Shown: one piece after another, positions 36,078-45,283 of the stretch | Numbering within the stretch: position 1 is the first letter of the stretch | Layout: the number at the start of each line of letters is the position of its first letter | Assembly: GCF_026672255.1 (NCBI RefSeq) | Contig: NZ_JAPOHA010000005.1 | Location: 143,614 to 207,613, forward strand | DNA from: Caproiciproducens galactitolivorans | GTDB lineage: Bacteria; Bacillota; Clostridia; Oscillospirales; Acutalibacteraceae | DNA length: 64,000 bases | Direction of reading: 5' to 3' | Notes under the pieces: model-generated | Seen by the model: the letters and a program-made list of their open reading frames with translations, nothing else | What the model was told of the DNA's origin: nothing | The model's database searches: none | Program-made: the position numbers and the translations under genes

Positions 36078-37559
36078 ATGAGAGCCAGCGGTGTTTTAAT
36101 GCCGATTTTCAGCCTTCCATCGAAATATGGAATCGGATGTTTTTCCAAGGAAGCGTATCGTTTCATTGACGATCTGAAACAATGCGGTCAAACCTACTGG
36201 CAGATCCTTCCGCTGGGCCCTACGGGGTATGGGGATTCCCCCTATCAGTCCTTTTCCACCTTTGCGGGAAACCCGTATTTTATTTCACTGGAAGATCTGG
36301 TACAGGAAGGGCTGCTCCGCACAGAGGAGTGCGAAGCCTGTGATTTTGGAAACAACGACCGGTATATCGATTATGAAAAGATTTACCGGAACCGTTTTAA
36401 ACTTTTAAAAAAAGCATACGAAAGAAGCAGAATAGAGGAGGATGCGTCCTTTCAGGCCTTTGAAGGGCAAAACCGGATGTGGCTGGAGGATTACGCCCTT
36501 TTCATGTCGGTGAAGCATTCCTTCGGCGAGGTAAGCTGGGACCAATGGGACGAGGATATCCGCCTGCGGAAAACGGATGCACTGGAAAAATATAAAGAAG
36601 AACTCAAAGACGAAATTACATTTTATAAATTCTTACAGTATACATTTGCCGCGCAGTGGAAACGGCTGAAAAGCTATGCCAATCAGAACGGGATCCAGAT
36701 TATCGGAGACATCCCCATTTATGTGGCTTTCGACAGCGCGGACAGCTGGTCCCACCCCGAGCTGTACCGGTTCGACCAAAACGGAAACCCGGCCGCGGTT
36801 GCGGGCTGCCCCCCGGACGGATTCTCGAAAACGGGTCAGCTCTGGGGGAATCCGCTTTACGACTGGGAATACCATAAAAAAACTTCCTACGCGTGGTGGA
36901 TTCAGCGTATCGCCTACTGCTTTCAGCTTTACGACGTGGTGCGTGTCGATCACTTCCGCGGCTTTGACGAGTACTATTCCATTCCGTTCGGCAACACCAC
37001 GGCGGAATGCGGGCATTGGGAAAAAGGCCCCGGAATGGATTTGTTCCGCCATCTGAGCGAAAAATTGGGTTCCCTCAACATCATTGCGGAGGATTTGGGA
37101 TACGTTACGGACAGCGTGCGCGAGCTGGTAAGCAATACAGGCTACCCGGGCATGAAAATCCTGGAGTTTGCGTTTGATTCGCGGGAAAAAAGCGATTACC
37201 TGCCGTTTAACTACGAGCGGAACTGTGTTGTGTATACGGGCACCCACGACAACGATACCATCAAGGGATGGTATCGGAATATCTCCCCGCAGGACAGGCG
37301 GACGGCAGTCGATTATCTGGGAAATGAAAAAACCGGGCTGGACGAAATCCACTGGGATTTTATCCGCCTTGCCCTCGGCAGCGTGGCGCGGCTTGCCATC
37401 ATCCCGATTCAGGACTATCTCGGCCTTGGGTCGGAAGCGAGAATCAACCAACCTTCCACAATCGGAGAGAATTGGAAATGGCGCTTGCAGGAAGGGGAAC
37501 TTTCCGATGCCCTGCTCCGGAAAATCAGGCAGTTAACGGAACTGTACGGAAGAAAATAA
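36078..37559 (+). CDS. malQ: 4-alpha-glucanotransferase (amylomaltase)
   Basis: MalQ moves glucan units between malto-oligosaccharides and releases glucose. The 493-residue GH77 enzyme begins RASGVLMPIFSLPSKYGIG and has LPLGPTGYGDSPYQSFS, then IQIIGDIPIYVAFDSADSW. The catalytic Asp is in VVRVDHFRGFDEYY, the Glu in NIIAEDLG, and GTHDNDTIKGW follows. It lies between the permeases and the LacI gene and supports the maltodextrin assignment of the operon. Confidence 0.95.
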   Translation: MRASGVLMPIFSLPSKYGIGCFSKEAYRFIDDLKQCGQTYWQILPLGPTGYGDSPYQSFSTFAGNPYFISLEDLVQEGLLRTEECEACDFGNNDRYIDYEKIYRNRFKLLKKAYERSRIEEDASFQAFEGQNRMWLEDYALFMSVKHSFGEVSWDQWDEDIRLRKTDALEKYKEELKDEITFYKFLQYTFAAQWKRLKSYANQNGIQIIGDIPIYVAFDSADSWSHPELYRFDQNGNPAAVAGCPPDGFSKTGQLWGNPLYDWEYHKKTSYAWWIQRIAYCFQLYDVVRVDHFRGFDEYYSIPFGNTTAECGHWEKGPGMDLFRHLSEKLGSLNIIAEDLGYVTDSVRELVSNTGYPGMKILEFAFDSREKSDYLPFNYERNCVVYTGTHDNDTIKGWYRNISPQDRRTAVDYLGNEKTGLDEIHWDFIRLALGSVARLAIIPIQDYLGLGSEARINQPSTIGENWKWRLQEGELSDALLRKIRQLTELYGRK

Positions 37560-37658
37560 GAATTTGTATGTTTCGTCATTGCATCTTGCGTCCATCATTG
37601 CTATATTTAATGTAAAGGTCGAATCTGCGGAAGAAATGCGAAATAAGGAAGAATTTGA

Positions 37659-38690
37659 ATGGATACGATAACGATCAAAGATATTGCGAATTTATGCGGG
37701 GTCGGTGTAACGACCGTTTCCAGAGCGATTAATAACCACCCGGATATCAGCGAAGACACGAAGCAGATGATTTTGCAGGTTATTAAAGAAAACCATTACG
37801 TCCCCAACAACAGCGCGCGGAATTTAAAACGTTCTGCTTCAAAAACCATTGCGGTTTTAATCAAAGGCATTACGAATCCGTTCTTTAACCGGATGCTGCA
37901 GGTTTTTGAGCAGGAAACCCAAAAGAAGAAATATTCCTGTATTTTACAGCGCGTGGACGAAAATCAGGATGAAATCGACGTTGCAATCGAGCTGGAAAAA
38001 GAGAAGCGGTTAAAGGGAATCGTATTTCTGGGCGGCTATTTCTCCCATTCCAAGGAAAAACTGGATCAGCTCACGATTCCGTTTGTGCTCAGTACCATCG
38101 GCCTGACGCAGGAGGTTGATCAGGATGTTTATTCCTGGGTATCCGTGGACGACTTTCAGGAAAGCTATAAAATGACGGACTATCTGTGCGGGCTTGGCCA
38201 CAAAAAGATAGCGATCATCTCGGCCGGTATGGACGACGAGAGTATCGGAAAACTGCGGTATGAAGGGTACCGGAAGGCGCTGGAGCATCATGGCATCAAA
38301 TTCAATCCGAATCTGGTGCGCTGCATGAAGGACGATATTGAAAGCTATTCCATGGAAAACGGCTATGCGGTAACCAGGGAACTGCTTCAGTCCGGCGAGG
38401 AGTTTACCGCGCTTTACGCCATTTCCGACAGCCTTGCGGTCGGCGCGTGCAAAGCGATTTTTGAAGCGGGGAAAAGCGTGCCGGAGGATTATTCCGTAGC
38501 CGGATTCGACGGGCTGGACATTTCCTTTTATTACAATCCTTCCATTACAACGATTCGGCAGCCGGCTGAAAAGATCGCAAAAGAAACCATTCGGATCCTC
38601 TTCGATTTAATTCATAAAAAGACCGCGTCGGAGCACCGAATATTCGCGGCGCAGCTCATGGCAAGGGATTCCACGAAACCTCTTAAATAA
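37659..38690 (+). CDS. LacI family transcriptional regulator (maltodextrin operon)
   Basis: A 343-residue regulator. The N-terminal helix-turn-helix is TIKDIANLCGVGVTTVSRAINNHPDIS with the hinge NNSARNLKRSASKTIAV. The rest is a periplasmic-binding-like effector domain ending with SVAGFDGLDISFYYNPSITTIRQP. It is last in the maltodextrin operon and probably represses the promoter at 32706 (inference). AAGGAAG precedes the ATG. Confidence 0.9.
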   Translation: MDTITIKDIANLCGVGVTTVSRAINNHPDISEDTKQMILQVIKENHYVPNNSARNLKRSASKTIAVLIKGITNPFFNRMLQVFEQETQKKKYSCILQRVDENQDEIDVAIELEKEKRLKGIVFLGGYFSHSKEKLDQLTIPFVLSTIGLTQEVDQDVYSWVSVDDFQESYKMTDYLCGLGHKKIAIISAGMDDESIGKLRYEGYRKALEHHGIKFNPNLVRCMKDDIESYSMENGYAVTRELLQSGEEFTALYAISDSLAVGACKAIFEAGKSVPEDYSVAGFDGLDISFYYNPSITTIRQPAEKIAKETIRILFDLIHKKTASEHRIFAAQLMARDSTKPLK

Positions 38691-38704
38691 GAAGTAAAAA
38701 CAGG

Positions 38705-38743
38705 AAGGCAAGGTATCCGGATTCGGATACCTTGCCTTTTTCC
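38705..38743. terminator. Terminator between LacI gene and cotJC tail
   Basis: AAGGCAAGGTATCCG pairs with CGGATACCTTGCCTT around three or four bases, followed by Ts. It lies between convergent reading frames. Confidence 0.9.
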
Positions 38744-38772
38744 ATTGGATTACGGGGTACTGCCGACGATGA

Positions 38773-38973
38773 TTATTTTTTATCAAACGCGGGATTAAAC
38801 GCATAGAAGTTTTTCGAATCGAGCTGATCGGTGATAATCCGCAGTCCTTCCCCAAAACGCTGGTAGTGCACGATTTCCCGCTCACGAAGGAATTTGATCG
38901 GGTCGCGTACATCCGGGTCGTCTGCAAAGCGCAGGATGTTGTCGTAGGTGCTGCGCGCTTTTTGCTCTGCTGC
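38773..38973 (-). pseudogene. cotJC: CotJC spore-coat/Mn-catalase protein, C-terminal third (split gene)
   Basis: Read on the minus strand, this gives AAEQKARSTYDNILRFADD, then DPIKFLREREIVHYQRFGEG and ends AFNPAFDKK with a stop at 38773-38775. This is the C-terminal helix region of the CotJC/manganese-catalase family, whose B. subtilis member has IAAEEKARATYQ and FLREREIVH at the same place. There is no start codon upstream, so it cannot be made on its own. The missing middle part lies at 59903-60126 on the same strand. The break falls inside the codons for Ala-Glu, at a GA dinucleotide (38967-38966). Joining the two pieces at GA restores the frame exactly. Confidence 0.88.
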
Positions 38974-38992
38974 GACTGCAAAAGAACAACTT
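38944..38992. other. Left junction (att-like site) of the 20.9-kb element
   Basis: On the plus strand cotJC sequence ends with TTTTTGC, then the TC core (38966-38967; GA on the minus strand). The element end TGCTGCGACTGCAAAAGAAC follows, and then AAC. The inner half-site (AGTCGC and GTTGTTCTT elements, read inward on the minus strand) mirrors that at the other end of the element. Confidence 0.75.
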
Positions 38993-39074
38993 ACAAAAAA
39001 TGAATAATAGGGTAAGTCCTTTGCCGCAGGCCGGTTGATTTTGCCCTATACGGCTGGGAAAAGGGAATCTCCAT

Positions 39075-39103
39075 TTGACAAATTTATCCGGTGTATTTAT
39101 AAT
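39075..39103 (+). promoter_or_regulatory. Consensus promoter of the AraC-type regulator
   Basis: TTGACA (39075-39080) and TATAAT (39098-39103) with a perfect 17-base spacer lie 55 bases before the start. Confidence 0.88.
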
Positions 39104-39157
39104 GAATTGATGATTTTAGAAAATAATAAATGTTTTGCTGGGAGGGAGCGATAGGGA

Positions 39158-40000
39158 ATGAAAATACATGACCGGGGAATTTTGCCCGATTCCAACCTGT
39201 ATTTTCATACGCACAGTTCACAGGCGAAAAATATGTACTTTTACCCACTTTGTACCGGCCATTATTTTTGTGACGAAACCTATGTGGTCGATCGGCAAAG
39301 CTACGACAGTTTCCTGCTCATTTATGTGTGCCGGGGAACCGGATTTGTGGAACAGAACGGCCGCCGCCTCCCGCTGGACAAGGGAGCGGTTGCGTTTGTC
39401 GACTGCTACCGGCCGCATTTGTATTACGCAAAGAGCGGATGGGAAATTTACTGGGTACATTTTGACGGAGTTCTTGCGCGGCCATATTTCGAGGCTGCCA
39501 CGCGGAACGGAATTGTGCTGAATCCGCAGAATTCGTATAATATGGAGCATATCATCGGCAAAATTTATGACCGCTACCACGGAGAAAAAAAAGTCAGCGA
39601 AGCGGTGATGTCAAAATATATCACGGATCTGCTGACCGAACTGATTTTGTGCGCAAACCAGGTCGTCACGCCGGAAGGTCAGTCGAATATTATCGATGAA
39701 ACCCTTTCCTATATTTCAGAGAATGCGGATAAATCTCTGACATTGGAACATCTGGCGAAACGGGCCTCGCTCAGCCCTTTTTATTTTACGCGTGTGTTTA
39801 AGAAGGAAACCGGGTTTACCCCCCATGAATACATCATCCACGTCCGTCTGGAGCTTGCCAAATTCCTTCTGAAAACGACGAACGCCCGGATTAAAGAGGT
39901 GGCCTTCCGCAGCGGGTTCAACAACGAATCCAACTTCTGCACTTGTTTTAAAAAAGCCACCGGCACAACCCCTCTTGAATTTCGGGAGAGCCGGGAGTAA
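39158..40000 (+). CDS. AraC family transcriptional regulator
   Basis: A 280-residue regulator with an N-terminal cupin/AraC-ligand domain (LLIYVCRGTGFVEQNGRRLPL, then DCYRPHLYYAKSGW). Two C-terminal helix-turn-helix units start at LTLEHLAKRASLSPFYFTRV and end with EVAFRSGFNNESNFCTCFKK and TGTTPLEF. AraC proteins of this kind sense a sugar and activate nearby transport genes. The divergent/convergent AraFGH-like operon and the epimerase gene are the probable targets (inference). It is the first gene inside the left end of the element. Confidence 0.9.
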   Translation: MKIHDRGILPDSNLYFHTHSSQAKNMYFYPLCTGHYFCDETYVVDRQSYDSFLLIYVCRGTGFVEQNGRRLPLDKGAVAFVDCYRPHLYYAKSGWEIYWVHFDGVLARPYFEAATRNGIVLNPQNSYNMEHIIGKIYDRYHGEKKVSEAVMSKYITDLLTELILCANQVVTPEGQSNIIDETLSYISENADKSLTLEHLAKRASLSPFYFTRVFKKETGFTPHEYIIHVRLELAKFLLKTTNARIKEVAFRSGFNNESNFCTCFKKATGTTPLEFRESRE

Positions 40001-40069
40001 TACGGTTCTCCCGCGCAAACCGGATTCACCTTTTTCATGGGATAACCGTATAAAAGATATGCAAAATCA

Positions 40070-40108
40070 CAAACTGCCCTGCCGATTTCGGCAGGGCAGT
40101 TTGCTTTT
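40070..40108. terminator. Terminator between the AraC-type gene and the ABC operon
   Basis: CAAACTGCCCTGCCG pairs perfectly with CGGCAGGGCAGTTTG around ATTT, followed by CTTTT. It separates convergent transcripts. Confidence 0.88.
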
Positions 40109-40176
40109 GGAAATTAATCGAGTGTGCCGTTCTCCGATGAAAAGGATACCGGCGTTTCGGGAGGAAGGCGTCCCGC

Positions 40177-41208
40177 TTAGTTCGCGGCGGCGCCCATAAC
40201 CTTCTTGTAGTTTTCGGGAGTAACGATCTCCGCGCTGACAGCGGTTTCTTCCTTTACGGTCTTTCCTGCAATTTTGTCCAGCAGCACCTGTATGGAACCC
40301 GCGCCGATGGAATCGGACGAGAAGTAAGTAGCCGCCTTCATCGGCGAACCGCCCGGCTTTTTAAATTCATCCTTCGCAAGGTAAGCGCCAAGGCCAACCA
40401 CGCAGGCATGCTTGTCTAAACCGGCGCTTTCCAGGGCGCGGCAGGCACCGATGGTGCCCTCTTCGTTCGCGCCGGTTACAAGCCAGGTCTTGATCTCAGG
40501 GTGCGCGGTAAACACGGCTGCGGCAGCGGTGTTTCCTTTATCGGTAGTGCCGTCGTAGTCGGCCTTAAAGATTTTGCCGGAGTTGAACGCGGGCAGCGCC
40601 TTGGTAAACGCGTCATATTCGCCTTTCGCGCGCGGCACGCAGCTGGAAACCGTGTCCATGGTCAGGATCAGCAGGCCCGTGTCCGGCTTGGAGACAAGAT
40701 CATTTTTCTTGGCATAGTCCGCCAGCCACTTCCCGTTTGTGTCACCGATCGCATAGGCGTCAATGCCGACCCACGGTACCAGCTTTTTGCCGCTGCCGTC
40801 CTGTAAGGCGTCGTCAGCAGCAATTACGGGGATATTCGCTGCGCTGAGCTTGTCAACTACCGATTGCGACATCGTCTGGTCGGGGATGCAGGTTACAACG
40901 CCGGAAGCGTTGTTTGCAATGGCGTTGTCAATGGCTTTCAGGTATTCCTCCGGACTCATTTTCGCGTCGACGTAGATAAATTCACCGCCCGCCGCTTCCA
41001 CAGCCTTCTTCGCCGCGGCGCCTTCGTCGATAAACCAGCTTTGGTCGCCGGCCTTATAAATGCCGTAAACCGTCATTTTTCCGCTTTTGGAGGCCGCTGC
41101 GGGCGCGGCGGAACCCGCAGCCGCGCCGGACGGCGCATCGGTGCTGCAGCCGGCGAGGCTGGCAACGGCCATGGTAAGCGCCAGAAGAATCGATAACACT
41201 CTTTTCAT
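40177..41208 (-). CDS. araF: Monosaccharide ABC transporter binding lipoprotein, AraF-like
   Basis: A 343-residue lipoprotein with signal peptide MKRVLSILLALTMAVASLAG and lipobox LAGC, then an Ala/Ser-rich linker and a family 4 sugar-binding fold. Similarity to E. coli AraF is visible in WFIDEGAAAKKAVEAAGGE, CIPDQTMSQSVVDKL, AANIPVIAADDAL, and HPEIKTWLVTGANEEGTIGA. L-arabinose or a related sugar is therefore likely but not proved. AGGAGG precedes the ATG. It is the last gene of a minus-strand ATPase-permease-binding protein operon. Confidence 0.75.
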   Translation of the reverse strand: MKRVLSILLALTMAVASLAGCSTDAPSGAAAGSAAPAAASKSGKMTVYGIYKAGDQSWFIDEGAAAKKAVEAAGGEFIYVDAKMSPEEYLKAIDNAIANNASGVVTCIPDQTMSQSVVDKLSAANIPVIAADDALQDGSGKKLVPWVGIDAYAIGDTNGKWLADYAKKNDLVSKPDTGLLILTMDTVSSCVPRAKGEYDAFTKALPAFNSGKIFKADYDGTTDKGNTAAAAVFTAHPEIKTWLVTGANEEGTIGACRALESAGLDKHACVVGLGAYLAKDEFKKPGGSPMKAATYFSSDSIGAGSIQVLLDKIAGKTVKEETAVSAEIVTPENYKKVMGAAAN

Positions 41209-41282
41209 AACTTGTTTTCCTCCTAAATTTTATTTCTTATTTTTACATGCACAGTGCATGCATAACCGATCGCTTGATTTTA

Positions 41283-42299
41283 TCATGCGTTTTTCATGCT
41301 GGCGGCCAGCAGGTTCTTCCTGCGTTTTTCCTTGCGCAGATAATCCGACGTCAGGGCGAACAGCAGCAATGCGCCGCGGGCAACATACTGCCAGAACGAG
41401 GGGACGTTCACCATGATCAGACCGGTGTTGAAGGCCTGAATCAAAATGATGCCGAGTACGGTGCCGCCCATAGTACCGACTCCGCCGGTGAAGGAGACGC
41501 CTCCCAGAATGACGGCGGTGATCGCATCAAATTCCAAATTGATGTTCGCAGCAGGCTGCCCGCTGTTCATTCTGGCCGCGAACACAATTCCGCCGATGCC
41601 GCAGAACAGGCCCATCATAACAAAGCAGATGGTGATGATCTTCTGTGGATTCAGTCCGGCAAGACGCGCCGCGTCCTTGTTTCCGCCGATGGCATAAATG
41701 CTGCGGCCGAATTTGGTTTTTGCCAGAATAAAGCCGAATACGACAAAGGCGATAATCATAATCCAGACGGAAACCGGGATTTGCAGAAAGCGCGCCTTCC
41801 CCAGATAGAGGAACGCGGGGTCGCTGATGGGCACCGGCTTCCCGTCGCAGATAATATAAGCGAAGCCGCGAAGAATCGCCTGCGTCACCAGGGTGGCGAT
41901 AAAGGGATCGAGTTTGATCTTGTTGACCATCGCCGCATTGAACAGTCCGACCATCGCCGCAGCGGCGAGAGTGATCAGGATGGACGGAAGGAACGGGATG
42001 TGCAGGCTTACCAGCAGCGCGCACAGCGTGCCGGAAAAGGCGGCCAGGGAACCGGGCGACAAATCGTTCTGCGCCGCAATAATCAGGTAAGTATGGCCGA
42101 TTGCCACCAGGCCGACCAGAGAGGCCGCCACCAGCAGGTTGATAATATTTGTCAATGAGAAAAAGTTTTTGTTGATGGATGAAAAAAGAATGAAAACCAC
42201 AACAATGGCACCCATCAGCACCAGTTTTTCTCCGCCGACGGCACGAACCATACTATGTAGAAATGATTTTCCTTCCTTCTCTTTTGTTGCTTCATTCAT
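41283..42299 (-). CDS. araH: Monosaccharide ABC transporter permease, AraH/RbsC-like
   Basis: A 338-residue permease with eight to ten hydrophobic segments and the family 4 signature AAQNDLSPGSLAAFSGTL. YAIGGNKDAARLAGLNPQKI near residue 215 and ILGGVSFTGGVGTMGGTVLG near residue 270 are also typical. The start overlaps the end of the ATPase gene by eight bases. The substrate is shared with the neighbouring AraF-like protein. Confidence 0.85.
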   Translation of the reverse strand: MNEATKEKEGKSFLHSMVRAVGGEKLVLMGAIVVVFILFSSINKNFFSLTNIINLLVAASLVGLVAIGHTYLIIAAQNDLSPGSLAAFSGTLCALLVSLHIPFLPSILITLAAAAMVGLFNAAMVNKIKLDPFIATLVTQAILRGFAYIICDGKPVPISDPAFLYLGKARFLQIPVSVWIMIIAFVVFGFILAKTKFGRSIYAIGGNKDAARLAGLNPQKIITICFVMMGLFCGIGGIVFAARMNSGQPAANINLEFDAITAVILGGVSFTGGVGTMGGTVLGIILIQAFNTGLIMVNVPSFWQYVARGALLLFALTSDYLRKEKRRKNLLAASMKNA

Positions 42300-43803
42300 G
42301 AATGTTGTCTCCTCCTATCATACTCATACTCAGGATCCGGTCTTCCGTAGCCTCCGCGTGCGAAACCTCGCCGACAATCTTAAGCGATTTCATAATGATA
42401 ATCCGGTCGGAAAGGCCGATGACCTCCGGCAGCTCGGACGAGATCAGAATCACGCCGAGGCCCTGCTTTGCGAAGGCGCAGATCATACTGTAAAATTCCG
42501 ATTTCGCACCGACGTCGATTCCCTTTGTCGGCTCATCCAGAATCAGAACCTTCGGATTGGTCGCAATCCAGCGCGCCACAATGCATTTCTGCTGGTTGCC
42601 GCCGGAAAGTTCCAGAATTTTTTTATCCGGGGAAGGGGTTTTGATGCGAAATTCCTGAATTCCCTGCGCCGCTGTTTTCTCTTCCTTCCCGGGGTCCATA
42701 ATGCCGAATTGATTGGAATTTTGATCCAGCATGGAAATATTGATATTGCCCTTTACGCTCAGGTTTGCCAGAATCCCCTGCATCTTCCGGTCCTCCGGCA
42801 CCAGCACAATGCCGTTGTCCATTGCATCCTTCGGGGAGCGGTTAAGAATTTTTTTGCCTTCCAGAAAAACCTCGCCCGTGCGCATGTGGTCCGCACCGAT
42901 AATGGCGCGCATCAGTTCGGTCCGCCCCGCGCCCACCAGGCCGCTGAACCCCAGGACCTCGCCGCGGCGGAGCTGGAAAGAATTTTCTTTCACATAGTCG
43001 GAAGAGACATTTTTGACTTCCAGAAGAACGTCGCCGATGGTCTTGTCTCTGTCCAGATTTTTATAAACATCGCCCAGGTCGCGGCCGACCATCATTTTGA
43101 TCAGCTCTTTTTCCGAAACCTCTCCGTTTGCCACCGTCGTAACATACCGGCCGTCTTTGAAAACGGCAGTCTTGTCGGTGATTTCCCTCAGCTCATCCAT
43201 ACGGTGCGAAACGTAAATAATGATTTTGTCTTCCCGCTTCAATTTCCGGATAATGTCGAACAGGCACTGAATTTCCGAATCGCTCAGGCTGGCGGTTGGC
43301 TCATCGAAGCAGATTACCTTCAGGTTTTCCCGGCTGTAAGCCTTCATGATTTCCACCATCTGCTGATAGGCGATGCTCAGATCCTTTACCTTGGTCTGCG
43401 GCGAAATGGGAAGGCCAAAGTCGCTGATGATTTTCTGCGCCATTTTGTTGGCCTGCCGTATGTTGATAACCCCCATTTTGTTTGCGGGCATCCTCCCCAG
43501 ATAAATATTTTCCGCAACGCTCAGCTCCATCAGGATCTGGCGTTCCTGGTAGATGACGCTGATTCCCTCTTCAATCGCCTCATGGGGCGTGCGGAAATGC
43601 TTCTCAACGCCGTCCAGCAGGTATTGGCCCTTGTCGGGCTGGTAGTCGCCGTTCAGGACTTTCAGCAGGGTCGATTTGCCCGCGCCGTTTTCGCCGAGGA
43701 ACGCCAGAACTTCCCCGCTGTGCGCCTGAAAGCAGATGTCGTCCAGTGCGACAACGCCGGGGAAATATTTTGAAATATTCTTAAATTCCAATGTGCTTCC
43801 CAA
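42292..43803 (-). CDS. araG: Monosaccharide ABC transporter ATPase (two nucleotide-binding domains), AraG-like
   Basis: A double ATPase. The first domain has [17 protein letters not shown] and a degenerate signature before CFDEPTASLSDSE. The second has VGAGRTELMRAIIGA (degenerate Walker A), [15 protein letters not shown] and LILDEPTKGIDVG. This asymmetric layout is typical of the ribose/arabinose/galactose class. I place the start at TTG 43803, which has AAAGGAGG eight bases upstream (503 residues). An ATG at 43845 would add 14 residues but has only a weak site. Confidence 0.9.
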   Translation of the reverse strand: MGSTLEFKNISKYFPGVVALDDICFQAHSGEVLAFLGENGAGKSTLLKVLNGDYQPDKGQYLLDGVEKHFRTPHEAIEEGISVIYQERQILMELSVAENIYLGRMPANKMGVINIRQANKMAQKIISDFGLPISPQTKVKDLSIAYQQMVEIMKAYSRENLKVICFDEPTASLSDSEIQCLFDIIRKLKREDKIIIYVSHRMDELREITDKTAVFKDGRYVTTVANGEVSEKELIKMMVGRDLGDVYKNLDRDKTIGDVLLEVKNVSSDYVKENSFQLRRGEVLGFSGLVGAGRTELMRAIIGADHMRTGEVFLEGKKILNRSPKDAMDNGIVLVPEDRKMQGILANLSVKGNINISMLDQNSNQFGIMDPGKEEKTAAQGIQEFRIKTPSPDKKILELSGGNQQKCIVARWIATNPKVLILDEPTKGIDVGAKSEFYSMICAFAKQGLGVILISSELPEVIGLSDRIIIMKSLKIVGEVSHAEATEDRILSMSMIGGDNIHE

Positions 43804-44027
43804 TTGTTCATCCTCCTTTGCCGGTTCACTTTTGCTAAATTCCATAGATGCGGAACTTCTTTTTGTCTATATTTGTATGATAACACAATCCTTTTCCCTT
43901 TTGTTTTTTTAAATTGCGTATCTATTTTTAAAAATTGCTCTTTTTGAAAAAGCGTATTGTTGGATTTTGTAAAATACTATACACTGAAAATACAAAAATC
44001 TAAGATGTAAAACAAAAGGTGATTTAT

Positions 44028-45077
44028 TTGGAATTAACAAATATTCTCCATTTATTTTCTAATAAATATAAGAATATACCTATATATTGTATAAAAAATG
44101 AGAATAAGGTAGAAGTGGGACTGATGGCGCTGGGCGCCTGCGTCGTCTTTGTCCGTGTCCCCGACCGTTGTGGAAAAGTTAAAAATATTGCACTTTCATT
44201 GCGAAATTACCGCGATTATGCGGAAGGCGGAACCTACGCCGGGGCAACGGTCGGTCCCGCGGCGGGGCGGATTCGCGGCGGGCTTCTTCCCGTGCTCGGA
44301 AGGGTATACACGCTGCCGAAAAACGATGGGGAAAACACGCTGCACGGCGGTCCGGACAATTTAGGGCACACCGTCTGGAGGACGGCGGACACCTTCTGTA
44401 ACACGAGCGAGGCGGGCGTCGTTTTCGCGCAGCATCTGCGTGACGGCCGGAACGGTTTTCCGGGAGAACGCGATATTTCCGTGCGCTATGCGCTTTCCCG
44501 CGACAATACGCTGACCATACAGTATACGGCCACAACCGATCGGACCACCTGGCTGAACCTTACCAATCACACCTACTGGAACCTGACGGGGGATTTTTCA
44601 AGGCCTGCGTATCAACAGATTTTACAGATCAACGCGGACCGGGTGTATTACAACGACGGCGCGCACCTTCCCGTTTCCTGCGAAAGCACGAAGGGCACTC
44701 CGTTTGATTTCACTTCGCCCCGACCGGTTGCGGACGCCCTGCAAAGCGGCCCCCTTCATGCCCAGCTGCGCAACGCTTCGGGTTACAACAACGCCTATCT
44801 GCTGCGCGAAGACGGAAAACCCGCCGCAGTGCTGTCCGACCCCGCGAGCGGGCGGCGTATGACGGTTTCCACGGATTACCCCAGCCTTGTTTTTTATTCC
44901 GGCGGATACCTTGGCGGAACCGGGTACACGCTGGACGAACAAAAAATAAGCGCTTCCGGCGCATACGCGCTGGAAGCACAATTTCTGCCGGACGCTCCCC
45001 ATCTGCTGGGCAGCAGGGCTCCGTTTTTAAGGCCGGGGGAGGTATACCGGAAGACCGTTTCCTTTTGCTTCAGCTAA
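44028..45077 (+). CDS. galM: Aldose 1-epimerase (galactose mutarotase)
   Basis: GalM interconverts alpha and beta forms of aldoses. The 349-residue protein has GATVGPAAGRIRGG, NTLHGGPDNLGHTVW, LTNHTYWNL, and later YNNAYLLRED and FYSGGYLGGTGYT near the C terminus. TTG 44028 is chosen because AAAGGTG ends six bases before it; an in-frame GTG at 44019 overlaps that site. It is divergent from the AraFGH-like operon and probably works on the imported sugar. Confidence 0.88.
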   Translation: MELTNILHLFSNKYKNIPIYCIKNENKVEVGLMALGACVVFVRVPDRCGKVKNIALSLRNYRDYAEGGTYAGATVGPAAGRIRGGLLPVLGRVYTLPKNDGENTLHGGPDNLGHTVWRTADTFCNTSEAGVVFAQHLRDGRNGFPGERDISVRYALSRDNTLTIQYTATTDRTTWLNLTNHTYWNLTGDFSRPAYQQILQINADRVYYNDGAHLPVSCESTKGTPFDFTSPRPVADALQSGPLHAQLRNASGYNNAYLLREDGKPAAVLSDPASGRRMTVSTDYPSLVFYSGGYLGGTGYTLDEQKISASGAYALEAQFLPDAPHLLGSRAPFLRPGEVYRKTVSFCFS

Positions 45078-45283
45078 GCGGGAACAGAACGGGGGAATGT
45101 CAAGAATCCAGAATCCGAAATAGCGGATACCCTTATAAACAGGGGGTTTTCTGTTTGCATTTGAGCAATTTTTCAAAATAACAGAGCAAGGCAAGGTAAT
45201 GCTTTTTTTATGAAAGATGGTAAGATAAGTACAAGACGGGCGCCGTCAAAACAGACTTGAAATCTTGTATATGGAGGTAGATT

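Noticed and set aside
38607..38981. A 124-codon minus-strand frame after the LacI gene
   Set aside because: It is the wrong frame. A different minus-strand frame of the same DNA gives the CotJC C terminus, which has clear homology but no start codon.
42139..43773. A long plus-strand open frame (over 500 codons) across the AraG-like gene
   Set aside because: It lies antisense to an ABC ATPase with intact Walker and signature motifs, has no recognisable domain, and is the usual mirror-frame effect of G+C-rich third positions.
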